Part shown: piece after piece, positions 1 through 7,876 of the stretch | Layout: each line of letters opens with the position of its first letter | Numbering within the stretch: the first letter of the stretch is position 1 | Assembly: GCF_014648175.1 (NCBI RefSeq) | Contig: NZ_BMQP01000018.1 | Location: 1 to 64,000 of the forward strand | Source: Planobispora rosea | Lineage (GTDB): Bacteria > Actinomycetota > Actinomycetes > Streptosporangiales > Streptosporangiaceae | Length of the DNA stretch: 64,000 nt | Reading direction: 5' to 3' | Made by a program: the position numbers and the translations under genes | The notes under the pieces: model-generated | The model's input: only the letters and a program-made list of their open reading frames with translations | What the model was told of the DNA's origin: nothing | Database searches by the model: none

Positions 1-183
1 GGTGCGCTGGTAGCGGGCGCGGCCGAGGAATGCTTCGACCTCGGCTTCCACGGCGGTCTGAATGATCAGGCGGGCGCCCAGGCGGGCGACGTCTTCGAGG
101 ACCTCGACGAGGTCACGGTCAGCGGTGAACAGGGCGTCGATCTCGGCGCGGATGGCCTGGGTGGGCGATAGTCTGCGTGCCAC
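1..183 (-). CDS. IS256 (mutator) family transposase, N-terminal part, runs off the left edge
   Basis: Reading the minus strand from a GTG at 183 gives 61 codons open to the window edge. The product starts VARRLSPTQAIRAEIDAL and continues with DLVEVLEDVARLGARLIIQ and EAEVEAFLGRARYQR, the N-terminal pattern of mutator-type DDE transposases, which cut and paste their own element. An AGGAG stands 9-13 bases before the GTG and supports that start. The catalytic DDE region lies outside the window, so whether the transposase is intact cannot be judged. Its promoter and terminal repeat lie at 184-255, against the histidine kinase gene. Confidence 0.85.
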   Translation of the reverse strand, partial: MARRLSPTQAIRAEIDALFTADRDLVEVLEDVARLGARLIIQTAVEAEVEAFLGRARYQRT

Positions 184-255
184 GGGCGTAGGTCTCCTGC
201 TGTGCGAACTTTGGTCGGTTCAACACGGCAACCTACGCCCGCTGTCTTTTACACC
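1..255 (-). mobile_element. IS256-type insertion sequence, one end
   Basis: The element contains the transposase start at 183 and a non-coding end. Read outward on the minus strand, the end begins near 255 with GGTGTAAAAGACAGC, resembling the GTGTAAAAG-type terminal repeats of IS256 relatives. If the end is at 255, an 8-base target duplication would be 256-263 (gcatccgg). The other copy lies outside the window. The reading frame of the downstream kinase continues back into the element without a start of its own. Confidence 0.65.
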
Positions 256-283
256 GCATCCGGGACGCCACCATGGGCTGTGC

Positions 284-3200
284 GTGGCAGCGCTGGTGGT
301 CTCGGCCCGGCGGCGGCATCCGAGCTCGGCGGGGTGGTGCGTACTGGCGATCGGGCAAGGACTGAATGCCGCCGCCTGGGCCTGTTTCTACCTGTACCCG
401 CTTGCCACCGGAGTGACGTTGGCGGCGCCGTCGCCCGGGGACGTGCTGTGGCTGTCGTCGTACGCGGTCTCGGCGCTGGGGCTGACGTTGCTGGCTCGGG
501 CGCAGGGCGCCGATCGGGCGTCGGTGCTGGAGACGGCGAGTCTGACCACGGCGGCCGCGGTGGTGGTGTGGGTGTTCTTCGTCGCCGACCACGCCAGCGC
601 GCCGGGGGTGAGTCTGGCCGCGCGATTGGTGAACGCGTCCTATCCGGTGCTTGATGTGGTGCTGCTGGCCGCCGCCACCCTGCTCGTGTTCACCGGGCAG
701 CGTTGCCTGCGCTCGCTGTTGCTGGCCGGTTGGATACTGCTGCAGCTGGCCGGGGACGTGGTCTATAACATCGCGGTGCTGGACGGCTCGTTCAATCTCG
801 GCGGCCCGGGATTCGCCTGGTGGCTGGTGTCGTTCGCAGCCTTGAGCGCGGCGGCTCTGGCGCCCGAGAGCGGACGGGCGACCGTCATGCCCGGATGGGC
901 GCGGCACGCGGCGCTGCTGCTCGTGGTTCTGCCGCTGCCGGTCCTGCTGGTCATCCGCGCGGTGCAGGGTTCCAGCGCGGACGTGGCCGTGATCGCGGGC
1001 GGCTCGCTGGTGGTGACGGCACTGACCGTGGCACGGCTGTCGGTGTTCGACCAGGATGCCAAGATCAGCTGTGTCGCGCGGGCGGCTCTGCGCCGCGCAC
1101 TGATGCGCCTGTGCGCGGCCATCATGGTCCTGGCATTGCTGCCGCTGGCCGGACTGGCCTACCTGTCGGTGAGCCAGGCCAGCGTGGCGGCCGAGGCGGA
1201 CGTCGACCGGCGTCTGAGCACCAGCGCCGAGGTGAGCGCGACCCATCTCGGCGACAAACTGGCCTCGTTGCGCGCTCTGGTCGCCTCCTACGCCGAGCGG
1301 CGGTTGCTGGCCGCAGAGCTGGCCCGGGGCACGCAGGCCGACCCCGCGGCACTGCAGCAGCACGTGGCGGCCCTGGAGTCGCGCGACTCCGCTTTCATCG
1401 GGGCGTGGGTGCTGGATGCCTCCGGCATCATGCTCGCCTTCGACCCGGCCCAGCCCAGCGTGATCGGCAAGAGCTTCGCCCACCGCGACTACTTCCAGGG
1501 CGCCGTCTCCACTCGCCGGCCGTATGTGTCGCAGGCATTCGAAGCCGCGCTGCCCGGCCGTCCGAAGATCGTGGCCGTCGCCGCGCCGGTGTTCTGGGAA
1601 GGGCAGGTCGCCGGGGTGATCGGTCTGGGATACCGGCTGGATGCGATCGCGGCCTTCACCGGCCGACTGGCCGACGTGCAGAACGTGCGGCTGCGGGTGG
1701 CCGACCGCCACGGCGTGCTGCTGGCCGGCTCGAGCAACCGACAGCCGGACCTACTCCCAAGCCTGGCCGATGAGCATATCCAGGCCGCGTTGACCGGTGG
1801 CAACGGCACCGCCCGCACGATCAAGGCCGGTGCGGACACGGTCACCGCTTACCGGACCGTCCCCGACCTGGGCTGGGCCGTGGTCGCCGAGGTCCCCGCC
1901 GCCGAGGCCTTCGCCGCCGTGAACCAGTTCACCGGCCGGGTGCTGGCGATGGCCTCTCTGCTGGCCCAGGTGCTGCTAGGTGGGCTGCTGCTGGCCGCGC
2001 GCACCGAACGGCGCCGCCGCGCCGCCGAAGCCGACCTCCTCCAACGTGAGGAGCAGGTCAGCGCCATCTTGGAGGCGGCCGGTGACGCATTCGTGGCCGT
2101 CGACGCCGACGGTCGCGTCATCCGGTGGAACTCCCGTGCCGAGATCGTCTTCGACCGGCCGGCACCTGAGGCGCTGGGCCGTCCGTTCAGCGACGTGATC
2201 GCTCCCGCCGACCGGCGTGAGGCCTACCGGTCCAGGTTCGCTCTTCTTCACGCTGACAGCCAGTCTCACATGATCAACCGGCAGAGTGAGGTGGAGCTGT
2301 GCCGCCGGGACGGCACGCTTTTCCCTGCCGAGATGACCCTGTGGGCCTCCACCGCCGGCGGAGAGATGACCTTCAACGCGTTCGTGCGTGACATCACCGA
2401 TCGCAAACGGGCCGAGACCGAGCTGGCCACCGCCCGTGACGCCGCCCTGGCCGCCTCCCGGATGAAGTCGGAGTTCGTAGCCAACATGAGCCACGAGATC
2501 CGCACCCCCATGAACGGGGTCATCGGCCTCACCAGCCTGCTGCTGGAGACCGATCTCGACGATCGGCAGCGCGACTATCTGACCACGGTGCAGAACTCCG
2601 CCGACGCGCTGCTCAACGTGATCAACGACATTCTGGACTTCTCCAAGATCGAAGCCGGGAAACTCGACATCGACCCGGTCGACTTCGACATGCGGGCCTT
2701 GGTCGAGGACGTCGTCAGCCTGAACGCGCCCGCCGCGCAGGCCAAGGGCCTGGAGATCGCCGCCCTGGTCGCCCCCGTCGTCCCGCCGGCGGTGTGCGGG
2801 GACGCGCACCGCATCCGGCAGATCCTGACCAACCTCGTCTCCAACGCCGTCAAGTTCACCGAGCACGGTGAGATTGTCGTCACGACGGACATCGGACCGG
2901 CTGTCGGTGATGACCGCATCCGGCAGGTGCACTTCGCCGTCATCGACACCGGCATCGGCATCCCCGCCGACCGCCAAGCCGATCTGTTCGATGCCTTCAC
3001 CCAGGCCGACGCCTCCACCACCCGCCGCTACGGCGGCACCGGCCTCGGTTTGAGCATCACTCGCCAGCTGGTCGAACTCATGGGCGGCACCATCGGGGTC
3101 GACAGTGAACCCGGCCGGGGCAGCCGCTTCCATCTCACCCTGCCGCTGCCTGACGCGAACGCACCGGTGAACGCCGTCTCCTCGGCGACTGATCTGGCCG

Positions 3201-4471
3201 GGGTGCGGGTGCTGGTCGTCGACGACAACGCCACCAACCGCACCGTGGTGACCGGCCTGCTGACCACCTGGGGCGTGCGTGTGGATGCCGTGCCCGATGG
3301 ACACAGCGGCCTGGCCGCGCTACGCGAAGCCACCCGGGTCGGCGACCCGTACGCCATCGCGCTGCTGGACATGCATATGCCCGGCCTGGACGGTCTGGAC
3401 CTGGCTCGGATCATCACCGGTGACGCCACCTTGACCGGCACCCGCCTGGCGATGCTGACCTCCACCAACCAGGCCGGTGAGGCTCACACGGCCCGTGACT
3501 GCGGCATCGAGGGATATCTGACCAAGCCCGTCCGCTCAACGCAGCTGCGCGCCATCTTGCTGCAATTGCTCGGCCGGGCCGCCGATCCGGGTGCGGGCAG
3601 CACGTGGCCGGCGCCCGCTGCCCGCGCGTCCGTACCCACCGCCTCGGCCCAGCTGATTCTCGTCGCCGAGGACAACGAGGTCAACCAGCAGGTCGTCGTG
3701 GAGATGCTCACCAGCCTCGGCTATACCGCCGACATCGCCGCCGACGGCGAGCAGGCCCTGCGGATGGTGCAGGACCGGCCCTACGACGCCGTGCTCATGG
3801 ACTGCCAGATGCCCGTCATGGACGGCTTCCAGGCCACCGAACACATCCGGCGCCTGCCCGCACCGCTGAACGCTGTTCCGGTCATCGCCCTGACCGCTTC
3901 GGCCCTGGCCTCTGACGAGCAACGCTGCCGGGCCGTCGGCATGGACGACTTTCTCAGCAAACCGCTGCGCAAACAGCACCTCGACACCGTCCTACGGCGG
4001 TTTCTCACCACCCGTCCACCGGTCACCACCACTACCGGATCCGGTACGCCGCAGGTCCGCCCATCGCAGGTCGGTCCGGCGCAGAGCGGTTCCGCTATCG
4101 GGCAGCCGTCCGATGGCAGGCTCAGCCATCTGCTCGATCCGGTGATGGTGGATGAGCTACGGGAGACAGGAGCGACCTTCACCGATCTCATCCTGCCCCG
4201 CTACCTGCACACCGCACCCGAAACCGCCGCCGCGATCCGCCTGGCCGCTGCCCGCCACGACATGACCGAGCTCGCCCGCCTCGCCCACAAACTACGCGGC
4301 AGTAGCGGCACCCTGGCCGGGAAACTGCTCTCCGGCACCTGCGCCGATCTGGAGCAGGCCGCCAACGGCGGTGACCTCCCTGCGGCTGCGGCGCTGGCCG
4401 CCGTTGTCGAGCAGCAGACTCATGCCACCTGTCAGGCGCTGCGTGAGGCGTTCACGCCCAGCAACGGCTGA
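284..4471 (+). CDS. Hybrid sensor histidine kinase (membrane sensor, Cache, PAS, HisKA, HATPase, two REC, Hpt), probably 5'-truncated by the IS
   Basis: A multi-step phosphorelay kinase of about 1395 residues. Counting from the first in-frame GTG outside the IS (284), residues 1-260 are a polytopic membrane region. Next comes a TM-flanked Cache-type extracellular domain (GIMLAFDPAQPSVIGKSF), a PAS domain, HisKA with MSHEIRTP (His about 737), HATPase boxes NLVSNAVKF, DTGIGIP and GTGLGLSI, two receiver domains (LLDMHMP Asp about 1029; VLMDCQMP Asp about 1173) and a C-terminal Hpt domain (LAHKLRGSSG, His about 1335). All phosphotransfer residues are present. The open frame extends back to 62 inside the IS256 end, and no convincing ribosome binding site precedes 284 or 296. 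The original start was therefore probably lost to the insertion, and expression may be absent or read out from the IS. No response regulator with a DNA-binding domain is adjacent. Confidence 0.85.
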   Translation: MAALVVSARRRHPSSAGWCVLAIGQGLNAAAWACFYLYPLATGVTLAAPSPGDVLWLSSYAVSALGLTLLARAQGADRASVLETASLTTAAAVVVWVFFVADHASAPGVSLAARLVNASYPVLDVVLLAAATLLVFTGQRCLRSLLLAGWILLQLAGDVVYNIAVLDGSFNLGGPGFAWWLVSFAALSAAALAPESGRATVMPGWARHAALLLVVLPLPVLLVIRAVQGSSADVAVIAGGSLVVTALTVARLSVFDQDAKISCVARAALRRALMRLCAAIMVLALLPLAGLAYLSVSQASVAAEADVDRRLSTSAEVSATHLGDKLASLRALVASYAERRLLAAELARGTQADPAALQQHVAALESRDSAFIGAWVLDASGIMLAFDPAQPSVIGKSFAHRDYFQGAVSTRRPYVSQAFEAALPGRPKIVAVAAPVFWEGQVAGVIGLGYRLDAIAAFTGRLADVQNVRLRVADRHGVLLAGSSNRQPDLLPSLADEHIQAALTGGNGTARTIKAGADTVTAYRTVPDLGWAVVAEVPAAEAFAAVNQFTGRVLAMASLLAQVLLGGLLLAARTERRRRAAEADLLQREEQVSAILEAAGDAFVAVDADGRVIRWNSRAEIVFDRPAPEALGRPFSDVIAPADRREAYRSRFALLHADSQSHMINRQSEVELCRRDGTLFPAEMTLWASTAGGEMTFNAFVRDITDRKRAETELATARDAALAASRMKSEFVANMSHEIRTPMNGVIGLTSLLLETDLDDRQRDYLTTVQNSADALLNVINDILDFSKIEAGKLDIDPVDFDMRALVEDVVSLNAPAAQAKGLEIAALVAPVVPPAVCGDAHRIRQILTNLVSNAVKFTEHGEIVVTTDIGPAVGDDRIRQVHFAVIDTGIGIPADRQADLFDAFTQADASTTRRYGGTGLGLSITRQLVELMGGTIGVDSEPGRGSRFHLTLPLPDANAPVNAVSSATDLAGVRVLVVDDNATNRTVVTGLLTTWGVRVDAVPDGHSGLAALREATRVGDPYAIALLDMHMPGLDGLDLARIITGDATLTGTRLAMLTSTNQAGEAHTARDCGIEGYLTKPVRSTQLRAILLQLLGRAADPGAGSTWPAPAARASVPTASAQLILVAEDNEVNQQVVVEMLTSLGYTADIAADGEQALRMVQDRPYDAVLMDCQMPVMDGFQATEHIRRLPAPLNAVPVIALTASALASDEQRCRAVGMDDFLSKPLRKQHLDTVLRRFLTTRPPVTTTTGSGTPQVRPSQVGPAQSGSAIGQPSDGRLSHLLDPVMVDELRETGATFTDLILPRYLHTAPETAAAIRLAAARHDMTELARLAHKLRGSSGTLAGKLLSGTCADLEQAANGGDLPAAAALAAVVEQQTHATCQALREAFTPSNG

Positions 4472-4698
4472 TGAGCTCTGGCCCGCAGCCAGCACTGCGG
4501 TGAGCGGCCCGTGTCTCTTCTCGTTCGAGTTGGCGAGGTCGAGTGCGACCGACCTGGGGCCCTTGCCCCAAGGCCGGGTAGTTAAGGCGCTCGTGGCCCT
4601 GTCAAGCACGTGAGTCCCCGGGACGTGGGAACGGAGATCCAGTAGACAGGTGATCTTCCACAACCGTCTGCCGAAGAACTGGGTCTCCGTTGATCACC

Positions 4699-5295
4699 GA
4701 GTCTGCCAGGCCCGTTACCTCCAGCGCTACCGAGACAGGCCACTCACCCCCGCCCCGTGGCCGATACGTATTCGCTCCCGGGCACCTGGGCGAGCTGACC
4801 ACTCTCGCGCCCTTCGAACTCGTCGATGCCATCCTTGACGAGACGCGCACCGTACAGCGGCGCCTGCGTGAGCTCCCTCGCGGGTCGGGCTCTACTTCCT
4901 GCTGGCGATGTGCCTGTTCCCCGAAGTCGGCTACCAACTGGTCTGGCGGAAGCTGACCGCGGGACTGACCGGCCTCGCGGTGGCGACGCCCACCGCCAAA
5001 GCCCTGCGCGACCTGCGCCGCAGAGTCGGTAGCGCGCCGATGCGCCGCCTGTTCGAAGTACTGCGCGCACCCGCTGGCCCGACTCAGGACCCCGGAAGTG
5101 AGGTTCGGGCCCTACCGCATGGTCTCCTTCGACGGCTGCAGCTTTCTGAAAGCTCCCGACACCAACCGCAACCGGACGTGGCTCGGCTCCGCCAGCCACG
5201 GTGGCTACCCCTTGGATGTGGCCGGTGCTCACGCTCTACCAACCGCTGCGCATGGCGATGGTCGCCGCCGCCGAATCCCGGCCCGGCACCGACCC
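4699..5295 (+). pseudogene. IS4-family transposase remnant, frameshifted and internally deleted
   Basis: Pieces of one transposase are spread over different frames. They are APGHLGELTTLAPFELVDA (near 4780, frame of 4690), then MCLFPEVGYQLVWRKLTAGL and ATPTAKALRDLRRRVGSAP (4908 onward, next frame), then RFGPYRMVSFDGCSFLKAPD (from 5101, another frame) and a C-terminal-like piece VLTLYQPLRMAMVAAAESRP (about 5222-5280). The first DDE aspartate region (VSFDGC) is present. The middle of the catalytic domain, between GGYPL and VLTLYQ, is missing. The 200 bases upstream of 4699 carry no gene and may include the old IS end. The remnant is non-functional. Confidence 0.75.
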
Positions 5296-5481
5296 GGGGA
5301 GCACCGGGCGATCTTCACCGGGTTCCACCGCGCCGCCGACGCCACCGCCTACAGCGGCACCGGACTGGGCCTGGCGATCTGCCAGCGGGTCGTCGAGCGG
5401 CACGGCGGCACCATCATCACCGGTGACAACCCCGGCGGCGGCGCCCGGTTCACCTTCAGCCTGCCCGCCGCCTCCTCCTGA
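5296..5481 (+). pseudogene. Histidine kinase C-terminal remnant
   Basis: The last 55 or so codons before the TGA at 5479 encode the end of a HATPase domain: FTGFHRAADATAYSGTGLGL, then AICQRVVERHGG, then a typical closing strand GGGARFTFSLP. The F box and G2 box are present. The HisKA, N box and G1 box are absent because the sequence joins directly to IS4 transposase debris. It cannot make an active kinase. Confidence 0.7.
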
Positions 5482-5625
5482 AGCGGCGCGCGGGGCCATG
5501 GCGCTCGTGCGGAGCGCCACCGGTGCTTTCCGGGCCGGTCCAGGACCGGCGATCAGGCGGCCTGCCGGGGAGGGGCACCGTACCGCCCTGGGCGGATCGC
5601 GTCGTGAGGAGGGCATGACGTCCCG

Positions 5626-5889
5626 CTAGGGCGGGGCCTTTGCCTCGGTGTCGTGACCGGCGGAAGGAACCGGCAGGGTGAGGGTGAAGGTCGAGCCCTC
5701 CCCCGGCGTGCTGGTGGCGGTGATGGTGCCGCCGTGCGCCTCGGCGATCGTTTTCACCAGCCACAGGCCCAGGCCGACGCCTTGGATGGCGTTGTCGTGG
5801 GCGTAGCGGGTGCGGTAGAAGCGCTCGAACGCACGCGTCAGGTCTTCGGCGTCGATGCCGACCCCGCGGTCGATCACCGCGATCGTCAC
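5626..5889 (-). pseudogene. Histidine kinase HATPase C-terminal fragment
   Basis: An open frame of 87 codons from GTG 5889 encodes DRGVGIDAEDL (G1 box), ERFYRTRYA (F box) and GVGLGLWLVKTIAEAHGG (G2 box). It starts abruptly inside the ATP-binding fold: the dimerisation/phosphoacceptor helices and the N box are missing. The first bases overlap the end of the DUF1883-like remnant. It faces the kinase fragment at 5296-5481, but the two are not halves of one gene because both carry the same C-terminal part. Confidence 0.65.
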
Positions 5890-6062
5890 CCGGTCGCCGC
5901 CGGCGGCACGGTCGCCGTCACCGCCGCACCCGCCGCGGTGACTGAGACCTTGATCCGGTGCGGGTAGCTGTCGACGACCAGGTACCAGTAGCCGTCGTGG
6001 GGCGTCTCCAAGACGACGGGGCTGAGGCTGTAGAAACCGCCGTAGAACTCGTAGGCCTGGAA
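5886..6062 (-). pseudogene. DUF1883-like domain remnant (C-terminal 58 residues)
   Basis: The minus strand after an in-frame TAG at 6063-6065 reads FQAYEFYGGFYSLSPVVLET and then DGYWYLVVDSYPHRIKVSVT. This matches the second half of DUF1883-type proteins (a YGG near the start, a P..G.W.v.vD core). No start codon or N-terminal half is present. The family is of unknown biochemical role. The assignment rests on pattern recall, so it is moderate. Confidence 0.45.
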
Positions 6063-6240
6063 CTATCCGGCACGTCGGGCCAGGCCGTACGGCTCAGCCT
6101 CCCCGAATACCGTCCGCGGCTCGGCTGGCCTGCGCTGAAGAGTGGCGCGCCGTCGGGCCTGCGGTGCATGGCCGGATCGGGCCGGGCCGGGGCGCAGCCG
6201 GAACACTCCGTGCGGTGATCATCGCGGGCAGGAGCACGGC

Positions 6241-6648
6241 ATGACCGAGGGGCACCCTCCCCGGGCCGAGGTCCGCAGTTGGCGCCTCGGGCCGGATTCG
6301 TGGATCTTGCGTCTGGTGGGCGAACTGGACGCGTTGACCGTCCCGGCCTTCGAGACCAAGCTGGCCAACCTCACCGACAGCAGCGGGCCGCTATCACTGG
6401 TGGTGGACCTGACCGCGGTGACGTTCGCCTCCTCAGCCGCGCTGGGTGCCCTGGTCCAGGCCCGCCTGGCCGTCGAGGCAGCCGGCGGGAGGCTGGTGCT
6501 GGTGGTGCCATCCGAGGGCCGGGCCCGGCGGCTGTTGACGCTGACCAACCTGCTGGCCTACTTCGAGGTGCGCGAGGTGTTGGAGGATGCGCTGCTGGTG
6601 GCGCGCCGGCCGGGCCCAGAGGCCTCTGGTGATGCTCCGCCGCGATGA
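6241..6648 (+). CDS. STAS-domain anti-sigma factor antagonist-like protein
   Basis: A 135-residue protein almost entirely made of one STAS fold: LRLVGELDALTVPAFETKLA, then LVVDLTAVTFASSAALGALV and a C-terminal helix region. Family members bind anti-sigma kinases of the RsbW type and are controlled by phosphorylation of a serine or threonine in the D-S-x-G loop. Here the loop reads FASSAALG, so the usual DSTG or DSSG is altered although serines remain. An AGGAG sits 8 bases before ATG 6241. No partner kinase is adjacent: this is an orphan copy, unlike the pair at 43593-44379. A strong hairpin starts at its stop codon. Confidence 0.8.
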   Translation: MTEGHPPRAEVRSWRLGPDSWILRLVGELDALTVPAFETKLANLTDSSGPLSLVVDLTAVTFASSAALGALVQARLAVEAAGGRLVLVVPSEGRARRLLTLTNLLAYFEVREVLEDALLVARRPGPEASGDAPPR

Positions 6649-6683
6649 CGAAGGCGGCCCTCGCCGGAGAGGCCGCCTTCGTC
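6647..6683. terminator. Perfect 13-bp hairpin, likely bidirectional terminator
   Basis: GACGAAGGCGGCC (6647-6659) pairs exactly with GGCCGCCTTCGTC (6671-6683) around an 11-base loop. It overlaps the TGA of the STAS gene and lies before the convergent small membrane gene. There is no U tract, as is common for actinomycete terminators. Confidence 0.7.
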
Positions 6684-6704
6684 GCACTCAACTACAGGCC
6701 GCGG

Positions 6705-6848
6705 TTACAGCTGGCCGCCGATGGCGAAGGAGAAGTCGATCGCCGCGCCGTACTGGGTGAGCACGACCAGCACGACGACGATCACGATAACCAGCCAGAT
6801 ACAGCGGCGGGTCAGGGCGTCGGGAGCAGGCAGAGCGATCGTGAGCAC
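6705..6848 (-). CDS. Small single-pass membrane protein, unknown function
   Basis: Forty-seven residues from GTG 6848, with AAGGA 6 bases upstream. The protein has a short polar start ending in LTRR, a strongly hydrophobic stretch CIWLVIVIVVVLVVLTQYGA and a short amphipathic tail ending in FAIGGQL. The positive residues before the helix predict an N-in orientation. No family is recognised. The ribosome binding site, clean TM segment and shared convergent terminator at 6647-6683 make a real gene plausible. Confidence 0.5.
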   Translation of the reverse strand: MLTIALPAPDALTRRCIWLVIVIVVVLVVLTQYGAAIDFSFAIGGQL

Positions 6849-7188
6849 GGTGTTCCTTGCGGGTTGCAGTGACGAGCTGTCAGACCCGGGAGACACACAC
6901 CGGCTCAGTAGACTGAGGCCTGCTACGACGCAGTGCCAAGCCGATGACCTACATGCTCGATCCGGCTCACCTTGGACGCCGACCATTCCGATCATGCGGG
7001 AAGGTTTCCGTCCCGGCCGCCAAGCACGTTCGCCGGAATGCAGAAGAGCGCGGCAGGGCAGCCTCGCGGGTGCTTTCATCGAGGCGATCTGTTGAATGGT
7101 TCTCACAGGTAGCGCATCCGCATGCGTCCTGAAAACGATCGTTTTCGGGACGTCCAGCGTGCGTCGTCTGCCACCTATCGTTGGGGGC
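6849..7188. other. Intergenic region with no recognised gene
   Basis: Between two divergent promoter regions. I see no coding frame with gene-like features. It contains the palindrome at 7126-7151 close to the next gene and is less GC-rich than its flanks. Confidence 0.5.
7126..7151. promoter_or_regulatory. Near-perfect 26-bp palindrome upstream of the 7189 gene
   Basis: The core GAAAACGATCGTTTTC (7131-7146) is a perfect 16-bp palindrome. It is flanked by GTCC and GGAC arms (7126-7129, 7148-7151) with one mismatch pair. It lies 38 bases before the ATG at 7189, in an operator position. The AT-rich core is unusual in this DNA. Confidence 0.5.
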
Positions 7189-7563
7189 ATGACGCGCAGG
7201 GAGATCGATGTTCAAGCCTACGAGCGCGATCTGATCCCGATGTTGAAGCAGATCCTGCAGGATCAGCCGTTCGGTCTGAGCCTGGAGTCGATCGAGTTGC
7301 AGGGCACGGGGTCGCCAGGCGAGATCGTCGTGCTGTTCGAGCACGAGAACCGTCCGGGATGCCGCTTGGGCTTCCGGTTCCCGGCCCGGGGCACCGAATC
7401 CCTGAACGGGCCACTGGCTTGGGCGTGGTTCGCATGGGTGCATCTCGATGAAGTGATCAACGAATCGGAGTGCGGCCGCTTCATCGCCCCGTCTCCCGTC
7501 TCCCGCTACGGCGGGTGCTCACCGGTCGGCTGGCTGTACAACCGTATCTTCCCCGAGGGGTGA
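7189..7563 (+). CDS. Conserved-looking hypothetical protein, 124 aa
   Basis: The start is ATG 7189 with GGGGG directly upstream. The protein begins MTRREIDVQAYERDLIPMLK and has an acidic, mixed alpha/beta composition (QPFGLSLESIELQGTG, IVVLFEHENRPGCRLGFRFP). It has no signal peptide or membrane segment and ends after YNRIFPEG. I do not recognise a family. The alternation suggests an immunity-protein or small regulatory fold, but that is a guess. The palindrome just upstream suggests it is regulated. Confidence 0.55.
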   Translation: MTRREIDVQAYERDLIPMLKQILQDQPFGLSLESIELQGTGSPGEIVVLFEHENRPGCRLGFRFPARGTESLNGPLAWAWFAWVHLDEVINESECGRFIAPSPVSRYGGCSPVGWLYNRIFPEG

Positions 7564-7872
7564 CATCTCCACTAGCTGCGGCCAGGGGCAAAGTAGGGCT
7601 GGTCAGACAGAACGTCCACTCTGTCCGGTCCCTGAGACGGCGTCTGCCCAGGCCAGCGCAGCCAGGCCGCTGCGAGAACCGATCCGGCCCTACCTCGGGA
7701 CGGCTACCCACAGCCGAAACCCGACCCCTACCTCCAGCCCCTAGCCTGCAGTTGGTCCCTTCCCGCGTACTCGGTCTGTCCCCGTTCCGGGCCGTTGCGG
7801 GTCGGCCAGGTCAGGCAGCCATGAGGGTGGGCCCGTTCCCCTGGGACACTTGGGACACTTGGGACACCTGGG
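7564..7872. other. Intergenic region with a short tandem repeat
   Basis: No gene is supported. It ends with the tandem repeat at 7842-7876, next to the 3' end of the minus-strand receptor gene. Confidence 0.5.
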
Positions 7873-7876
7873 TCAT
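7842..7876. repeat. Tandem 9-bp repeat, about 3.8 units
   Basis: Units of TGGGACACT/TGGGACACC start at 7842, 7851 and 7860, and a decayed fourth unit TGGGTCAT starts at 7869. The last unit runs into the stop end of the minus-strand gene at 7873. Confidence 0.7.
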
